A stretch of 64,000 nucleotides of DNA from Ophiostoma sp. CBS 140.51 (taxonomy: Eukaryota > Ascomycota > Sordariomycetes > Ophiostomatales > Ophiostomataceae): the NCBI GenBank assembly GCA_029298735.1, contig JANSLP010000044.1, forward strand, positions 1-64,000. The letters run 5' to 3'. The translations under genes and the position numbers were made by a program. Shown one piece after another: positions 35,278 through 45,996 of the stretch (positions are counted from its first letter, which is position 1; each line of letters opens with the position of its first letter). The notes below the pieces were generated by a model that did not search any database, was not told where the DNA came from, and was given only the letters and a program-made list of their open reading frames with translations.

Positions 35278-38200
35278 ATGCAGCCAACACGGCCACCCCG
35301 GGGCCCCGGAAGCTTCTCCCCGCTGAGACCGCCGTCTCCGTTGCCAACGCTGTCAACATCGCCCTCGGCAGCTTTGGTCGCAGCCGCAGCCGCCAGCAAC
35401 AACTCCTCTCTCAACATCAACAATGACGATACAAGCGGACACCGTCTGTCGGCTCTGCCGTCGCCTCTCAACATTAACAAAGTGCGCCAGCCGATGCATT
35501 ACCAGCAGCAGCAGCAGCAGCAGCCTCCTCCATTACAAACACAGCACACACAGTCACAGCCCGGCATCACAGTCAGCACGCCGACGACACAGTATGCGCC
35601 CAGCAATACAAACACACCACCCGCAGCACACAGCAACTTCTCACGGCCAACACCCGTGACGGCTGCTGTGGCTGCGGCAGCCGCTGCTCGCCAAAATGCA
35701 GCCGCGACAGCGGCAGCGTCGGCAGCGGCCGGTGGCGGAGGAGCAGGACTCAACGTCTCGGCCGGCGAGACTTTGAGAGCTGTGTCGCCTCTCACACTGC
35801 CCGCGTCCAACGACAAGTCAACTTCTGGGAGCACCGGAAACCCCACCAGCCCCATCTCCTCTTTCAAGCCCTCACACTCGCGCCGACACTCGCAGGCGGC
35901 CGGCCTCTTTGACGTTTCGCTGCCCTCGACCAACGGCGGCGGCAGCCTGTCGCAAGTTATTAATGCCCAGCAGCAGCACCAGCAGCAAAACTCGCGACCA
36001 TCGTCGCGCGGAGGCGGAGTTGGAGGAGGTGTTGGCGGCACATCGCCTCTGCCCGAGCAACGGCGGGAGATGAGTGCGAGCCAGATTGCGGCTCAAGCGG
36101 CTGTTCTGCATCACAAGCAGGGATCGCCAGGACAAGGACAAGGAGGAACCTCACCAGGGCAAGGGTCGGCCAAGCTGACGCCGCAGCAGCAACAGCAACT
36201 ACACCAGGCACAGCACTCGCAGATGATGCAGCAGCAGCATGGCCAGCATCAACAACACCAGAGCCAATATGGGCAGACACCCTCTCTCCAGCAACAGCAC
36301 TCTCTGCAGCACCAGCAAGGACCACCTCAGCACTTGCTACAACACTCTCGGCAACGGTCACAGACGGTGCCTGCACCAGGAGAATCTTACGACGCCATTG
36401 CGGCTGCATCGAGCACGAACAACAAACGCAGTAGCGGCGGTCCTCTGGCACCGCCTACTTTGAGTTTGACGGAAGCCAGCGCTCCGCGTGAAAGTGGTTT
36501 CGGCAACCAAACCTACCACAATGGACTGCTGGGCAGTCACACCTCGGCCGCTCAGACAGCAGCGAGTGTCGTCTTTTCACGGTCGGGTGCACCGCCTTCG
36601 CCCAAGATCGCGTCCCCCAACTCGCCAAAACAGCCCCAGCAGGCCCATCAGCAATCACAGGCCCAAAATGCACCCCTACCTCCTCCACCACCTCCACCGC
36701 CCGTGCCCGAGAAAAAGGCCGAAAAGTCTAAGGTCAAGCTCTTCTCGCGGCCGGGCAAGATCTCGACGAAAGGTGACGCCAAAGAGAAGCCCTTGCCGAG
36801 TCCCAGCAAGATGGGCATCTCGTCCGCCCTGGCCTCGCTTCAGAGAGCCAATTTTAGTACGACCAGCCTCGACTCGTCCAGCCAGTCGTCCTTTTACACC
36901 CTAGGGAACTCGTCGGCTGCCACGATTCGGGCCACCGACAGTGGTCTTGGACTGGGCCTGGTCGGCACGAGCAGTGGTGCAACCTTGGGTGGACAAGGAG
37001 CTGGTGTTGGCGGTGGCGGTCTCGGCCTTGCCAACACTACGACTGGCGGTGCCCCATCGTTCATTGACAAGGAGCCCCTCACCAACGTCAGCACCGGCAA
37101 AGAGGGTAAAGAAGGCAAAGAGGGCAAAGAAAAGAAGCATCACTTCTTGTCCCGTCAAAAGCATAAGCTCAAGGACAAGGACGACTTCCACTTGCCGCTG
37201 TCCTCGGCCGCCAGCAACTCCCGACCGACCGATCCCAATGCACCACGCAGTCTCTACAATTTTAGTCTGCCGCCCAATAGTCCCGGGCCGGCATCCACTA
37301 CCTTCAAGAGCATGAGCGGTCTGGACTTGCGGCATGGTGGGCGGGCCCTGCGGGACAAGAAGAAGGACAAGGAAGACAAAGCTGCAGCAGCCGCCGCCGC
37401 CGCCGCAGCCAGCGCCGTCAATATCATGGGCGCCGGCAACGGCGACTATGTTCGGTCCGCCAGTATCGAGCTCGGCGGCGGCATGGGCATGGGCATGGGC
37501 GGTGGCGGCGCCGGTAGTGTCCAGGGCGACGTCTGGCCCGGTCCGGGCAGTTTTGGGTCGGGTGGTGCCGGTCTATTGGCTGACCAGGCCGTCGATGCCG
37601 CCAAGTACGGGTCCAGCAATTTGAGCTTGGACGACGCCTGGCCCTACCTCAAGGCCAAGCTGCAAGTCATCTTTGAGGGCGAAGACCTGCGCATCCCTGT
37701 CGAGCTGCTCAACCGTGTTGTCGTCATGCACATCCAGTACTGCATACAAAGACGGTCGCCCAACATTATCCTGGAGGATTTGCGCGATCTACTGACAATG
37801 GGCTTCGCCTCCCTCGACCGCACGCTGCGCAAGACCCCCGAAGACCGCCTGATCCCGGCTCTGGTCGAGCTCTGGATATTTACCTTTACGAGCATCCTGC
37901 CCTACATGCAGGCCGTCTTCTTGCCGCTCGATCTCGAGTTTGCGGGGACCGGTACTCTCCTCACACCGGAGCAAGCGCGCGACTTTTGGGGCGGCGTGAC
38001 AGCAGCGCCGTCCACTACTACATCGACGACATCACCCGCCGTCGCTCCCGTCTCGGCCGTTTTGGACGTCCGCCGACTGGTGCTCGCCTCTTACAGAGAC
38101 ACCGTCATCCTCCCACGCTACGATACGTTGAAACCCATCTTTTCCCGTCTCTCGCTCGAGTTTTTGCCGCAGTCGCTCGCCAGTATGGCCATGGCGCGGG

Positions 38201-39024
38201 CGTCGCCTACCAGCATGATGATGAGCAGTGGCAGTTCCATGAGTGGTGGTATGACGGGTGGATCCAAGCCTATCCCCATCCAACAAAGACCGGGCAGGTC
38301 AAACTCTTCCTTGACCGCTGCTGCCCATAGTTACGGCAGTTTCGGCAGCAGTTTCCAGCAGCAACAACAATACTCCACCTCGCCAGGAACGACGGACCGT
38401 CCTGGTACAGCCATGTCGTTGGATCCCAGTACAAGCTTCACCTCGAGTGCGACTACTCTCAATAATGGAGGCGGCGGCAACGGTAGCGGCAACGACTCCG
38501 CCTCTGCCAGCGGCAACCGTTCCCGCGCCATTAGCAACGTCTCCTTTGCCAGCAGCAACGAGCCCCGGCCGTCCTTTTCGAGCTCAGTCAGTGGCGGTGC
38601 TCCGACCACCACCACCGCGACGAGCAACGGCGGCCCACCTACATCCTCTGGCGGCGTTTCTCTTTTGGGGAGCGTCCGCGAACAGAATGTCGAGGACAGC
38701 AAACAGGTCACGGAAATGGTCGGGCGGATGCTGCAGTGCATGAGCGTGTTGGCGGGTGTCGGCGTGGCCGGAGATACTGCCAACGCCGCCGGCGGCGACG
38801 GTGACGAAGGCAACAAACGTGTCGAAGAGTTGAGTCGCTTGTTGAAACTGAACTGGCTCGGCCGCGGACGGACAGGACGGAACCGGCGAGGCATGGTCGG
38901 TGGAAGGGTGAAGCGAGGAGCAGGGACTCTGGCAGGAATTGGAGGAGGTGGAGGAGGAGTTCCTACAGCCCCGGGTGGCACCGCCGGCGACTCGTTCTCG
39001 AGACAAGGACTCAGTGTGGCCTAG
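35278..39024 (+). CDS. hbrB: TORC2 subunit HbrB/BIT61-like (HbrB domain)
   Basis: This is a single-exon gene of 1248 aa with an ATG start. The HbrB (PRR5/Bit61) domain is at about residues 780-970: AWPYLKAKLQVIFEGEDLRI, then LLNRVVVMHIQYCI, LEDLRDLLTMGF, LIPALVELWIFTFTSILPYM and DVRRLVLASYRDTVILPRY. Such proteins are subunits of TOR complex 2, and in Aspergillus HbrB is needed for polarised growth and branching. The domain sits inside very long low-complexity regions: Gln tracts (about 75-90 and 300-360), Ala runs, poly-Pro, a KEGKEGKEGKEK lysine/glutamate repeat near 610 and Gly/Ser-rich tails. The C-terminus (RTGRNRRG... GGGG) is basic and glycine-rich. The size is large because of these disordered parts. 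It has no near neighbour of related function. Confidence 0.9.
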   Translation: MQPTRPPRGPGSFSPLRPPSPLPTLSTSPSAALVAAAAASNNSSLNINNDDTSGHRLSALPSPLNINKVRQPMHYQQQQQQQPPPLQTQHTQSQPGITVSTPTTQYAPSNTNTPPAAHSNFSRPTPVTAAVAAAAAARQNAAATAAASAAAGGGGAGLNVSAGETLRAVSPLTLPASNDKSTSGSTGNPTSPISSFKPSHSRRHSQAAGLFDVSLPSTNGGGSLSQVINAQQQHQQQNSRPSSRGGGVGGGVGGTSPLPEQRREMSASQIAAQAAVLHHKQGSPGQGQGGTSPGQGSAKLTPQQQQQLHQAQHSQMMQQQHGQHQQHQSQYGQTPSLQQQHSLQHQQGPPQHLLQHSRQRSQTVPAPGESYDAIAAASSTNNKRSSGGPLAPPTLSLTEASAPRESGFGNQTYHNGLLGSHTSAAQTAASVVFSRSGAPPSPKIASPNSPKQPQQAHQQSQAQNAPLPPPPPPPPVPEKKAEKSKVKLFSRPGKISTKGDAKEKPLPSPSKMGISSALASLQRANFSTTSLDSSSQSSFYTLGNSSAATIRATDSGLGLGLVGTSSGATLGGQGAGVGGGGLGLANTTTGGAPSFIDKEPLTNVSTGKEGKEGKEGKEKKHHFLSRQKHKLKDKDDFHLPLSSAASNSRPTDPNAPRSLYNFSLPPNSPGPASTTFKSMSGLDLRHGGRALRDKKKDKEDKAAAAAAAAAASAVNIMGAGNGDYVRSASIELGGGMGMGMGGGGAGSVQGDVWPGPGSFGSGGAGLLADQAVDAAKYGSSNLSLDDAWPYLKAKLQVIFEGEDLRIPVELLNRVVVMHIQYCIQRRSPNIILEDLRDLLTMGFASLDRTLRKTPEDRLIPALVELWIFTFTSILPYMQAVFLPLDLEFAGTGTLLTPEQARDFWGGVTAAPSTTTSTTSPAVAPVSAVLDVRRLVLASYRDTVILPRYDTLKPIFSRLSLEFLPQSLASMAMARASPTSMMMSSGSSMSGGMTGGSKPIPIQQRPGRSNSSLTAAAHSYGSFGSSFQQQQQYSTSPGTTDRPGTAMSLDPSTSFTSSATTLNNGGGGNGSGNDSASASGNRSRAISNVSFASSNEPRPSFSSSVSGGAPTTTTATSNGGPPTSSGGVSLLGSVREQNVEDSKQVTEMVGRMLQCMSVLAGVGVAGDTANAAGGDGDEGNKRVEELSRLLKLNWLGRGRTGRNRRGMVGGRVKRGAGTLAGIGGGGGGVPTAPGGTAGDSFSRQGLSVA

Positions 39025-42000
39025 GGAGCCTGGGGTCTGTTTCGACGGCGATGGTAGGCTGGTGGAGTGATGATCTAGAGCTGATGTTTGATATGCAGCA
39101 ATTTCATGTTGTGTCATGTACAGTACAATATCGTATGTATCTACTGGTCACGGTGTTTGGTGTTTTCTGTTTGTATACTGTCATGGATCATTTATATTTA
39201 CGGAGTACATTTGAACACGGTTTATGGCAAATGTTTGGAAATGAAGTTTCGAAAACATATTTCATTTGATATCTATCCAAGTCGACAGGTGAACAACGCA
39301 CTCCATCAACATCCCCCCCATCCATCTCTTTCTATATCATATCGTCATTTCGTCGTTCGTATTACGCATTACCTGTAAAAAGTCTTTGCCGAATGTTAGC
39401 AAGATGTCAAATAGACTGTAGTAAACAGACAGCAGCACGTTGTAGTGTAAGACAAATAAAAGTAATGATTTGGTTCTTTGATCAGACATCCAAGGAAGTA
39501 TTGCTTTGCCCTCATATGCATCCAGTAGACATTGGCTCATCTACTTGGACGGATGCTCAAGTGGAAACTGCGAATGTAGGAATAATTTTCATCATAAAGA
39601 ACCGGGGATAGGAGAGAAGTGGTGGTATTGTATATCGTGTGTGTTGTGTATATTATCTCGCGCTTTTTCGAGGTATGTAGACTGACCTATTGTTTCGATA
39701 CGAGGGCGATGAGGTCTCGTCCTCGTCTTCACGGCCAGCCGTGGAAGATACTGTTCTGTTGTACACAAGACATTGTGACGACTATCTGGTCAGCAGGGTT
39801 CGCCTTTGAAACGAAAGTTGTCAAGCGAAAAGTGCTAATGGAAGGCGGCTCAGACGCAACAATACTGGCACGTAACAAGCTGCGCCCCCGTAGGAACGAG
39901 CCCGAAAACATAACAAGATTTCTTCATGGGCGATTCGGTTGGGAAAAGAAGACGTGTGTTTTGGAATGTCATCATGGCCGTGGGGGGAAGAAGTGAAGTG
40001 AGGGCAGATGTGTGTTGTGGTAAGTGTTGCGATGGACAAGAAAAAACTCACGATTTGGATTCAACCAGAGACGACGAGCTGCACGCGTTAATAAAAGCAC
40101 AAGCAAAAGAATGCAACAAACAAATCGTCTGCGCGATACGCAATATGCGTTGCTACTTGCGTGCAGCTTGGTGTCGAACTCTGGTTGTTGTTTGGTTGGG
40201 AGAAAAAAAGAGAGAGGAAGGGAAGAAGAAACGTGCAGATTGGGGATGCAGAAAAAATTTATAGCTGTTTTCTCTCCAAAATAAATTTGGGTTCTGCCAC
40301 CATCGAACCTTCCACTCTTCACCGCCTTTGAACTATCTCTAGCGCGTCGCCCTTGGAGCCAGATGGGCCTACTAAATAGGGACGGGACGGGAAAACTACT
40401 TACCGAGAAACGATTGATGATTAAGACTTCTATACATGGCCCCACTTCTCCTGATGGCCCAGACCATTGAATTTGGATTGGAGCGTCGGGCCGTCAACTG
40501 CAGGGCCCCAACACGTTCCCAGCCACCGCGTGAACATTTCTTTCCTTTTGTCGACGACGTGCTTGAGATTGAGGAACATGAAAACGTGTGACGCGAGTTC
40601 AGATTCTGTGATTATGCTATCATACAGAATAATACGATGCACAGTCTGATTATTGAGGAAGCTTATGGAATTTTAGTACTCTGTAAAGAGGAAAGAGCTA
40701 GATGGGAAAGAATGGGATGTGTTCATACTGTGTAAATAGATGTCCCGTTCCTGCTTCAAGCTTCAACGATCCTTGACCTCCCACAAGGTCCTTCCAAATC
40801 CAGAGCAAACGCGTCTGCATCGCACAAAATAAAACACTGCACAGCCAGACAGACAGCGTTGCAAACGCACAAACGCGCCTCTTGTTTCCAGATATTCATT
40901 TCCCGTTTCCTTCCAGACCGGGCCGTCAGCAGAAATTCCCGTAGACTGGATGACTGAAAATTACGGCGCTTTATCTCAGAGTTCTCGAGCGAATGCGAGC
41001 GCGAGCACCATCGGTCGCTCCTGCCTCTCCACTCCCGTTCTCTCAAATCCCCGTTCGCACCTTCTCTCTTCCAGAGTCAGCTCTCGTGCTCGCATTTTCT
41101 TTCTCCTTTCACTCAAGTCGTCTTAAAACGTGTCACCGCTTCTACGTTCTTCCGTATTCGCCTGATCTCTCACTTTACCTTTTAGCTTTTGACCGTTTTG
41201 TTCTTCTCTGGTTCTGTTCTCCGTCTGTTCCCATTCTCTGACAAAAACAAGGCTCTCACAACCCCCTGTTTGTCGCGGATTCCTGCATCCCCCTCCCTGT
41301 CCCGTTTGCTGTCCCATTTTGCTGTCAATTTTGCTCGCCGATTGCACCCTCCTTGAGATTCATCCCCCAATACAGCTCTGGTGGATCTCACCTGCTGTCG
41401 CCGTTGCTCGCTCTTGCCTTCCCCATACTGGTGCTACCCATTTTCTGCTATTTGCACCATCGTAGCTGCCTGTGCGACATACTACTACCAGTCCTTTTTC
41501 TGCTTCTTGCCTTTCTTGCCTTTCTTGCAATGTCCCGTAGCTGCCTTGCAACTGCCTCTCGATTGCTAATCGTGCACAGAAATCTATTGAGGACTCCCTC
41601 GTGCCTTCCTTTGAATGTCCGAACTAGAGCCAGGCACTTGCAAAGATACTCCGTAGAAGCCCTCTGGTACACCATTGCTCTTACCTCGTGCTGTCGACTT
41701 CCTTTTGCCCCAAGCTGTTGCACCAGAAGAGTGAAAAGTTTTGCTTCCAACCCAATTCCCACCTTTCCCCCTTCCCTCCCCTTTTCTTCAGCTTCATTTT
41801 TGGTCGTTTTGATCTCTTTCGACCTCCCTTTTCTTCCTCCTTCGTCTCGCCATATTCTTCTCATGTTCCCCGTTCCCGTCTGCAAAAGACGCTGTCGACT
41901 ATCTCCCGCAGGAGCCACCCTTGCTGCATTCTGTTAGTGGCCGCTGGTCGGGACCCCCATTCCCGAATTATCGCTGTTGTTTTTTACGCCATCAAATTTC

Positions 42001-43321
42001 CTAGTCAACTTTGGGCCTGGTCTCGCACCCTTCTCCGATCTTCTGTCGCCTGTCGCCTGTCTCTCAGACTCTCTCTGTCTCTTTCTCGCTCTCTCTCTCT
42101 CGCGCGCTTCCTTTCCCTCTCCCGCGCACCCACACACCCCCGTCATCCCGCTATCCCCTCGCCTGGTCGCCTCTTTTCCTCCACTCATCTCCCTAATTAT
42201 CCCTTCAAAAGACTCTGTCAACTCTCTCTTCCAGCTAAACTGCTGCTAAACTTCAGTCTTACGCCCTGAGGCCCTCTCTTTCGTGGGCGATCATCGCCTT
42301 TTCCCGACACCTTCTCCTCGCTATCGCCCTCTCTCTTCTCTCTCTCTTTCTCAGCTCCGCCCTTCCCCTTGCATCCCCTTCTCTGATTTGGCTGCTTCTT
42401 TTCTTCTGTCGCACGTTTCTTCTTCTCTCTATCGCGGGATCCGTGACAGTCGCTTTTTTTGCTTCATTTTTGCGCTTATTGGTAGGCTTTGTCAAAAGAG
42501 CTAAAAAAACCGGACAAGGGAAAAGAAAAGAAGAGCCAACGGTCCAGCCGTTTCTCCTTCCCCTGCAGCCATTTTTGCTCTCTCTATTTTCCTGGGGCCG
42601 TTCCCTACCGAATAGGTTGTCGCGCTCCTCCTTTTCTGCCTTTTCTGGCTCTCGACCCCCTACCTTTGCTCTCCCCCCCCCCCCGTTTTCGTTTCTCACG
42701 TTTCGAATCCCGCACCACACACAGAACCGCACCCTGTGGCGCGCTTTGGCAGCAATTTTTCTTTTCTTTACGATCTTGTCACCATATTCATTCTTTTTCG
42801 CAAAAATATAGATTTGCTTGCGACAACGAAGACAATAACGGAGGACTTTATAACGCCATTTTCCGCGATAACTGCCGAGTGCCCCCTTCGGGATTCCCTA
42901 GCGAAAGCTCGCAAAGCCGCGACTGAACTGAAATCGGTTTTCCCTCGACACGACCGGCTCCATCTGCCAGCCTCCCTGAGTCTTTCTCCATCTCGACTCT
43001 CGTCTTTCTTCCCATCTTCCATCAGCGCACATTCGCAATTTCGGTGTCGCAAACGAATTCGATCCGATCTTTCATCTCCGACTCCTTGCCACTATCCTTC
43101 CATCGACGAATTCATCCATCTCCTCGACCCCGACCCCCTTACGACTTTCCGCGAAAACGCTCCTCGCATGCGATAAGTCCGACTGCGCGCGCAGCATCGC
43201 AATCACCAGACCTATTTCTCTCCTTTCTCACCATTTACCCCCGCCGAACATTGCCCTCGCTGCCTTTCAACCGTTTTGGGGACGATTAGATTAGGCCGCG
43301 CGCGCGTAGTACACAGCAAAG
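39025..43321. other. Gap of 4.3 kb: HbrB 3' flank and long PtaB promoter/leader
   Basis: No frame on either strand has domain-like composition in 39025-41000. From about 41000 to 43320 the plus strand is heavily C/T-biased, with CTCTCT runs near 42060-42110 and a 12-C run at 42673-42684. This is what a long fungal 5' leader and promoter look like. Antisense purine-rich frames here are artefacts of that bias. Confidence 0.5.
43168..43176 (+). promoter_or_regulatory. Minimal upstream ORF (Met-Arg-stop) before PtaB
   Basis: The bases ATG CGA TAA form a two-codon upstream ORF 145 bp before the PtaB start codon, if this part is transcribed. Such minimal uORFs can act on initiation. No functional evidence exists here. 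Confidence 0.35.
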
Positions 43322-45996
43322 ATGGCGAGCATGGGACCTGCCTTTTCACCACACCCAGGCGCGATGCAACAGCATCCTGGCGTCCCTCAGGGACATCCAG
43401 GCCTGGCCCCCGGCATGGCTCATAACCCGAGTCAGCCCGGCCAGCCCGGCGCCATCCCCCAACACCTCGCTGCGCAGATGGGTGTCTCGGGCCCAGGAGG
43501 ACCTCACATCAACCCGGCCGCCATGATGGCTGCAGGTATGCCGCCAGGCGTCAGCGGTCCGGGCGGCCACGGTATCCAACATATGAGCCCTCAACAACAG
43601 GCAATGATCTTCCAGCAGCAGCAGATGAGCCACATGGCGTGTACGTTGTCTTCAGTCTTTATCCTCTTTATCCTCGTCCTTTGTTTTCATGGCGATAGCC
43701 ACTCGCGTCTGCTCACAGTTACTAACGATGTCCAGCAGTCAACAACCCTGCGCTTCAGGCACAGCTGCAACAACAACAAAGACTTGCCCAGCTCCAGCAG
43801 CAGCAGCAGCGCCAAACACAGCAGATGATCATGCAGCAGCAGCACCCCGGCATGTACAACCCGAGCATGATACAGGCCAGCCAGATGGCCGCGCTCCAGA
43901 GACGGATGGGTCAGCAGGGCGGCGGTCAGGATCCGCGCGCCCAGGCTTTGATTGCTCAGCAGAACGCCATCTCGCAACACCAAATGAACAACCAAGCACA
44001 CAACCCGAACCACCTCCAGGTCCAGCAGGCACAACTTGCCGCGATGCAGGCGCACCAGCAGGCCCAGCAGCAACAGCAGCAGCAGGCCCAGGCTCAACAG
44101 GCCCAGCAGGTTCAGCAAGCCCAGGCCATTGCCACGGCCCAGCAGCAGGCTCAGCAAGTCCAGCAGGCCCAGGCACAGCAGGCCCAACAACAAGCACATC
44201 ACCAGCAGCAGCAGCAGCAGGCTCACCAGCAGGCGCAGCAACAGGCACAACAGCAGGCGCAGCAACAGGCTCAGCAAGTCCAGCAGGCACAGCAAGCCCA
44301 GCAGGCCCAGCAGGCCCAGCAGGCAGCACAGCAGGGCGGTCCGGGCCAGCCCGGTCAACCTGGCCAGCCAGGCCAGCAACAGCAGCAACAGCAGCCTGGT
44401 GGTATCCCGGGACAGCCGGGCCAGCCTGGTCAGCCGCAAACACCTCAGCAGGGCGGTCAGCAGCCTGGTGGCCCGCCGCCGCAGAACGCCGGTCCCCAGG
44501 GTATGCAAGTCCAGATGCCTCCGCAGATGGCCGGCCAACCCGGCCAGCCAGGCCAGCAGCAAGGCCCCGGTCCTCAGCAACCCGGGCAAATGCAGCAGCA
44601 TATGCCTCAGCACATTACGCCCCAGATGCAGGCACATATGCAGCAACAAATGATGCAGCAGAACCCTCTTGCGTTGCAGCATGCGCAGCAGCAAATGGCT
44701 GCCGCCCTTCAGCAGAAGCGCGAGCCGCTCCGGATGCAGTGCCTGCTGCGGTTAACCCAGTTCAGTGAGGCGCTTGGCTCGTTCCCTGGCTCCAAGGGCA
44801 AGGAGGATGTCGCCTACTGGGTCGAGTTTGTTAATCGCTTCTTCTCGCCCCTGGGTGTCTTCCGCCACTCGATCCACATTGTCGACGGCGAGGAGAAGAC
44901 CAATAAGCAGTACGAGATCCCCTGCTCTGCTCTAGCGCGGTACTTCCACACCTACTTTGAGAGCGGCGTCAAGAAGATGCAGTTTGTTATGGACAAGGGC
45001 TTCACCGAAAAGCCCATCCAGAGCGACCGCTTTTTTGTGGAGAACTCCAAGGCCAGCTTCGTGCAGTGGTTCACCAGCGGCTCGCAAGTCGTCTCGAGCG
45101 GCTCTGTCCGCGTACAGTTTGATGCCGAGCAAAAGTTTGAGCTCTTCGAGTTCAGCTGCGACGAGCATGAGGAGTTCTTGCCACGCAAGATGGTCATTGA
45201 GGCTGCGAAGCCTGGCCACAAGTGGATCAAGGAATGGCGGAGCATGAACCTGGGCGACAGCAAGCAGTCTCCCGAGATGAGCAAGAAGGGCAAGGTCAAG
45301 CAGATGAAGTCGCCCCAGAGCATCCCGCCGGACTTGCAGCTCCCTCACTCGAGCATCAAGGAGAGTGTCGGCATCACCGAGGCCGTCAACCAGTTCCTCG
45401 AGGTAAGTTGCACGCGCACTACCGATATGACCTCCAACGCACACAACATACAGAACCGTTTGGACTAACACCGGTGTTAGGTCGTTGAAGTCATGGGACA
45501 CATGACGCCGCTCTTCAGCTACAGCCACGAGAACCCGAGCTTGACGGCATTCAGCACACTCGACCAATACGTCCAGAACGTGATCCGCGCTCCCGCCAAC
45601 AACATCAACGTCAACGGCCAAGTCGTCATGCAGCAGGGCGGCCCACGGACACCGGGTATGGGCCAGTTCCCCATGGGTGCCAGCCCGCACATTGCCAACC
45701 TTCCTCCCCCCGGCTCGCCTCACGTTGTGGGTAGCCCGGCTGCCGGCACGATGCAGGCTCCCGCCATGCACCCGTCGCAGAGCCAGCAAGGCACCAACTC
45801 CAACGGTCCCAGTGCAAATACCTCGCCCGCGGGCACGAAGCGGAGACGGCCGTCCGGTGTGAAGCTTGAGGACGACATGAATGGCGGCCCGACATCGGTA
45901 CCGACACCCGGCAACCCGCAAGTCAACAGTCTCCAGGGCAAGGCCAAGCCGCCAACACCCCGGATGCAGAAGAAGCAGAAGGTCAATGCGTCATAG
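43322..45996 (+). CDS. ptaB: LIM-binding (LDB1/SEUSS-like) transcriptional co-regulator, PtaB/Adn1/Mfg1 family
   Basis: The CDS is join(43322..43640, 43736..45402, 45481..45996), giving 833 aa. The family controls adhesion and filamentation with Flo8/Som1-type partners in fungi. The N-terminus is Gln/Pro/Gly-rich, with very long QAQQ repeats (about residues 210-390). The LIM-binding domain runs from about 435 to 695: PLRMQCLLRLTQFSEALGSF, VAYWVEFVNRFFSPLGVFRH, IPCSALARYFHTYFESGVKK, then SIKESVGITEAVNQFLE joined to VVEVMGHMTPLFSYSHENP. A basic KRRRPSGVKLE near 785 may be a nuclear signal. The first intron (95 bp) ends in the tandem acceptor CAGCAG, so the second exon may start three bases later (SVNN or FNN); the second intron is 78 bp. 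Confidence 0.92.

Noticed and set aside
42700..42720. TTCGAATCC-like string resembling a tRNA B box
   Set aside because: No matching A box, anticodon stem or acceptor stem nearby; chance match. A similar string near 2150 fails the same test.
42259..42732. 157-codon minus-strand basic protein
   Set aside because: Same artefact of the PtaB pyrimidine-rich leader.
43687..44694. Leu-rich minus-strand frame and Ala/Pro-rich plus frame across the PtaB Gln repeats
   Set aside because: Alternate frames of CAG-rich DNA; the conserved LIM-binding domain fixes the true frame.
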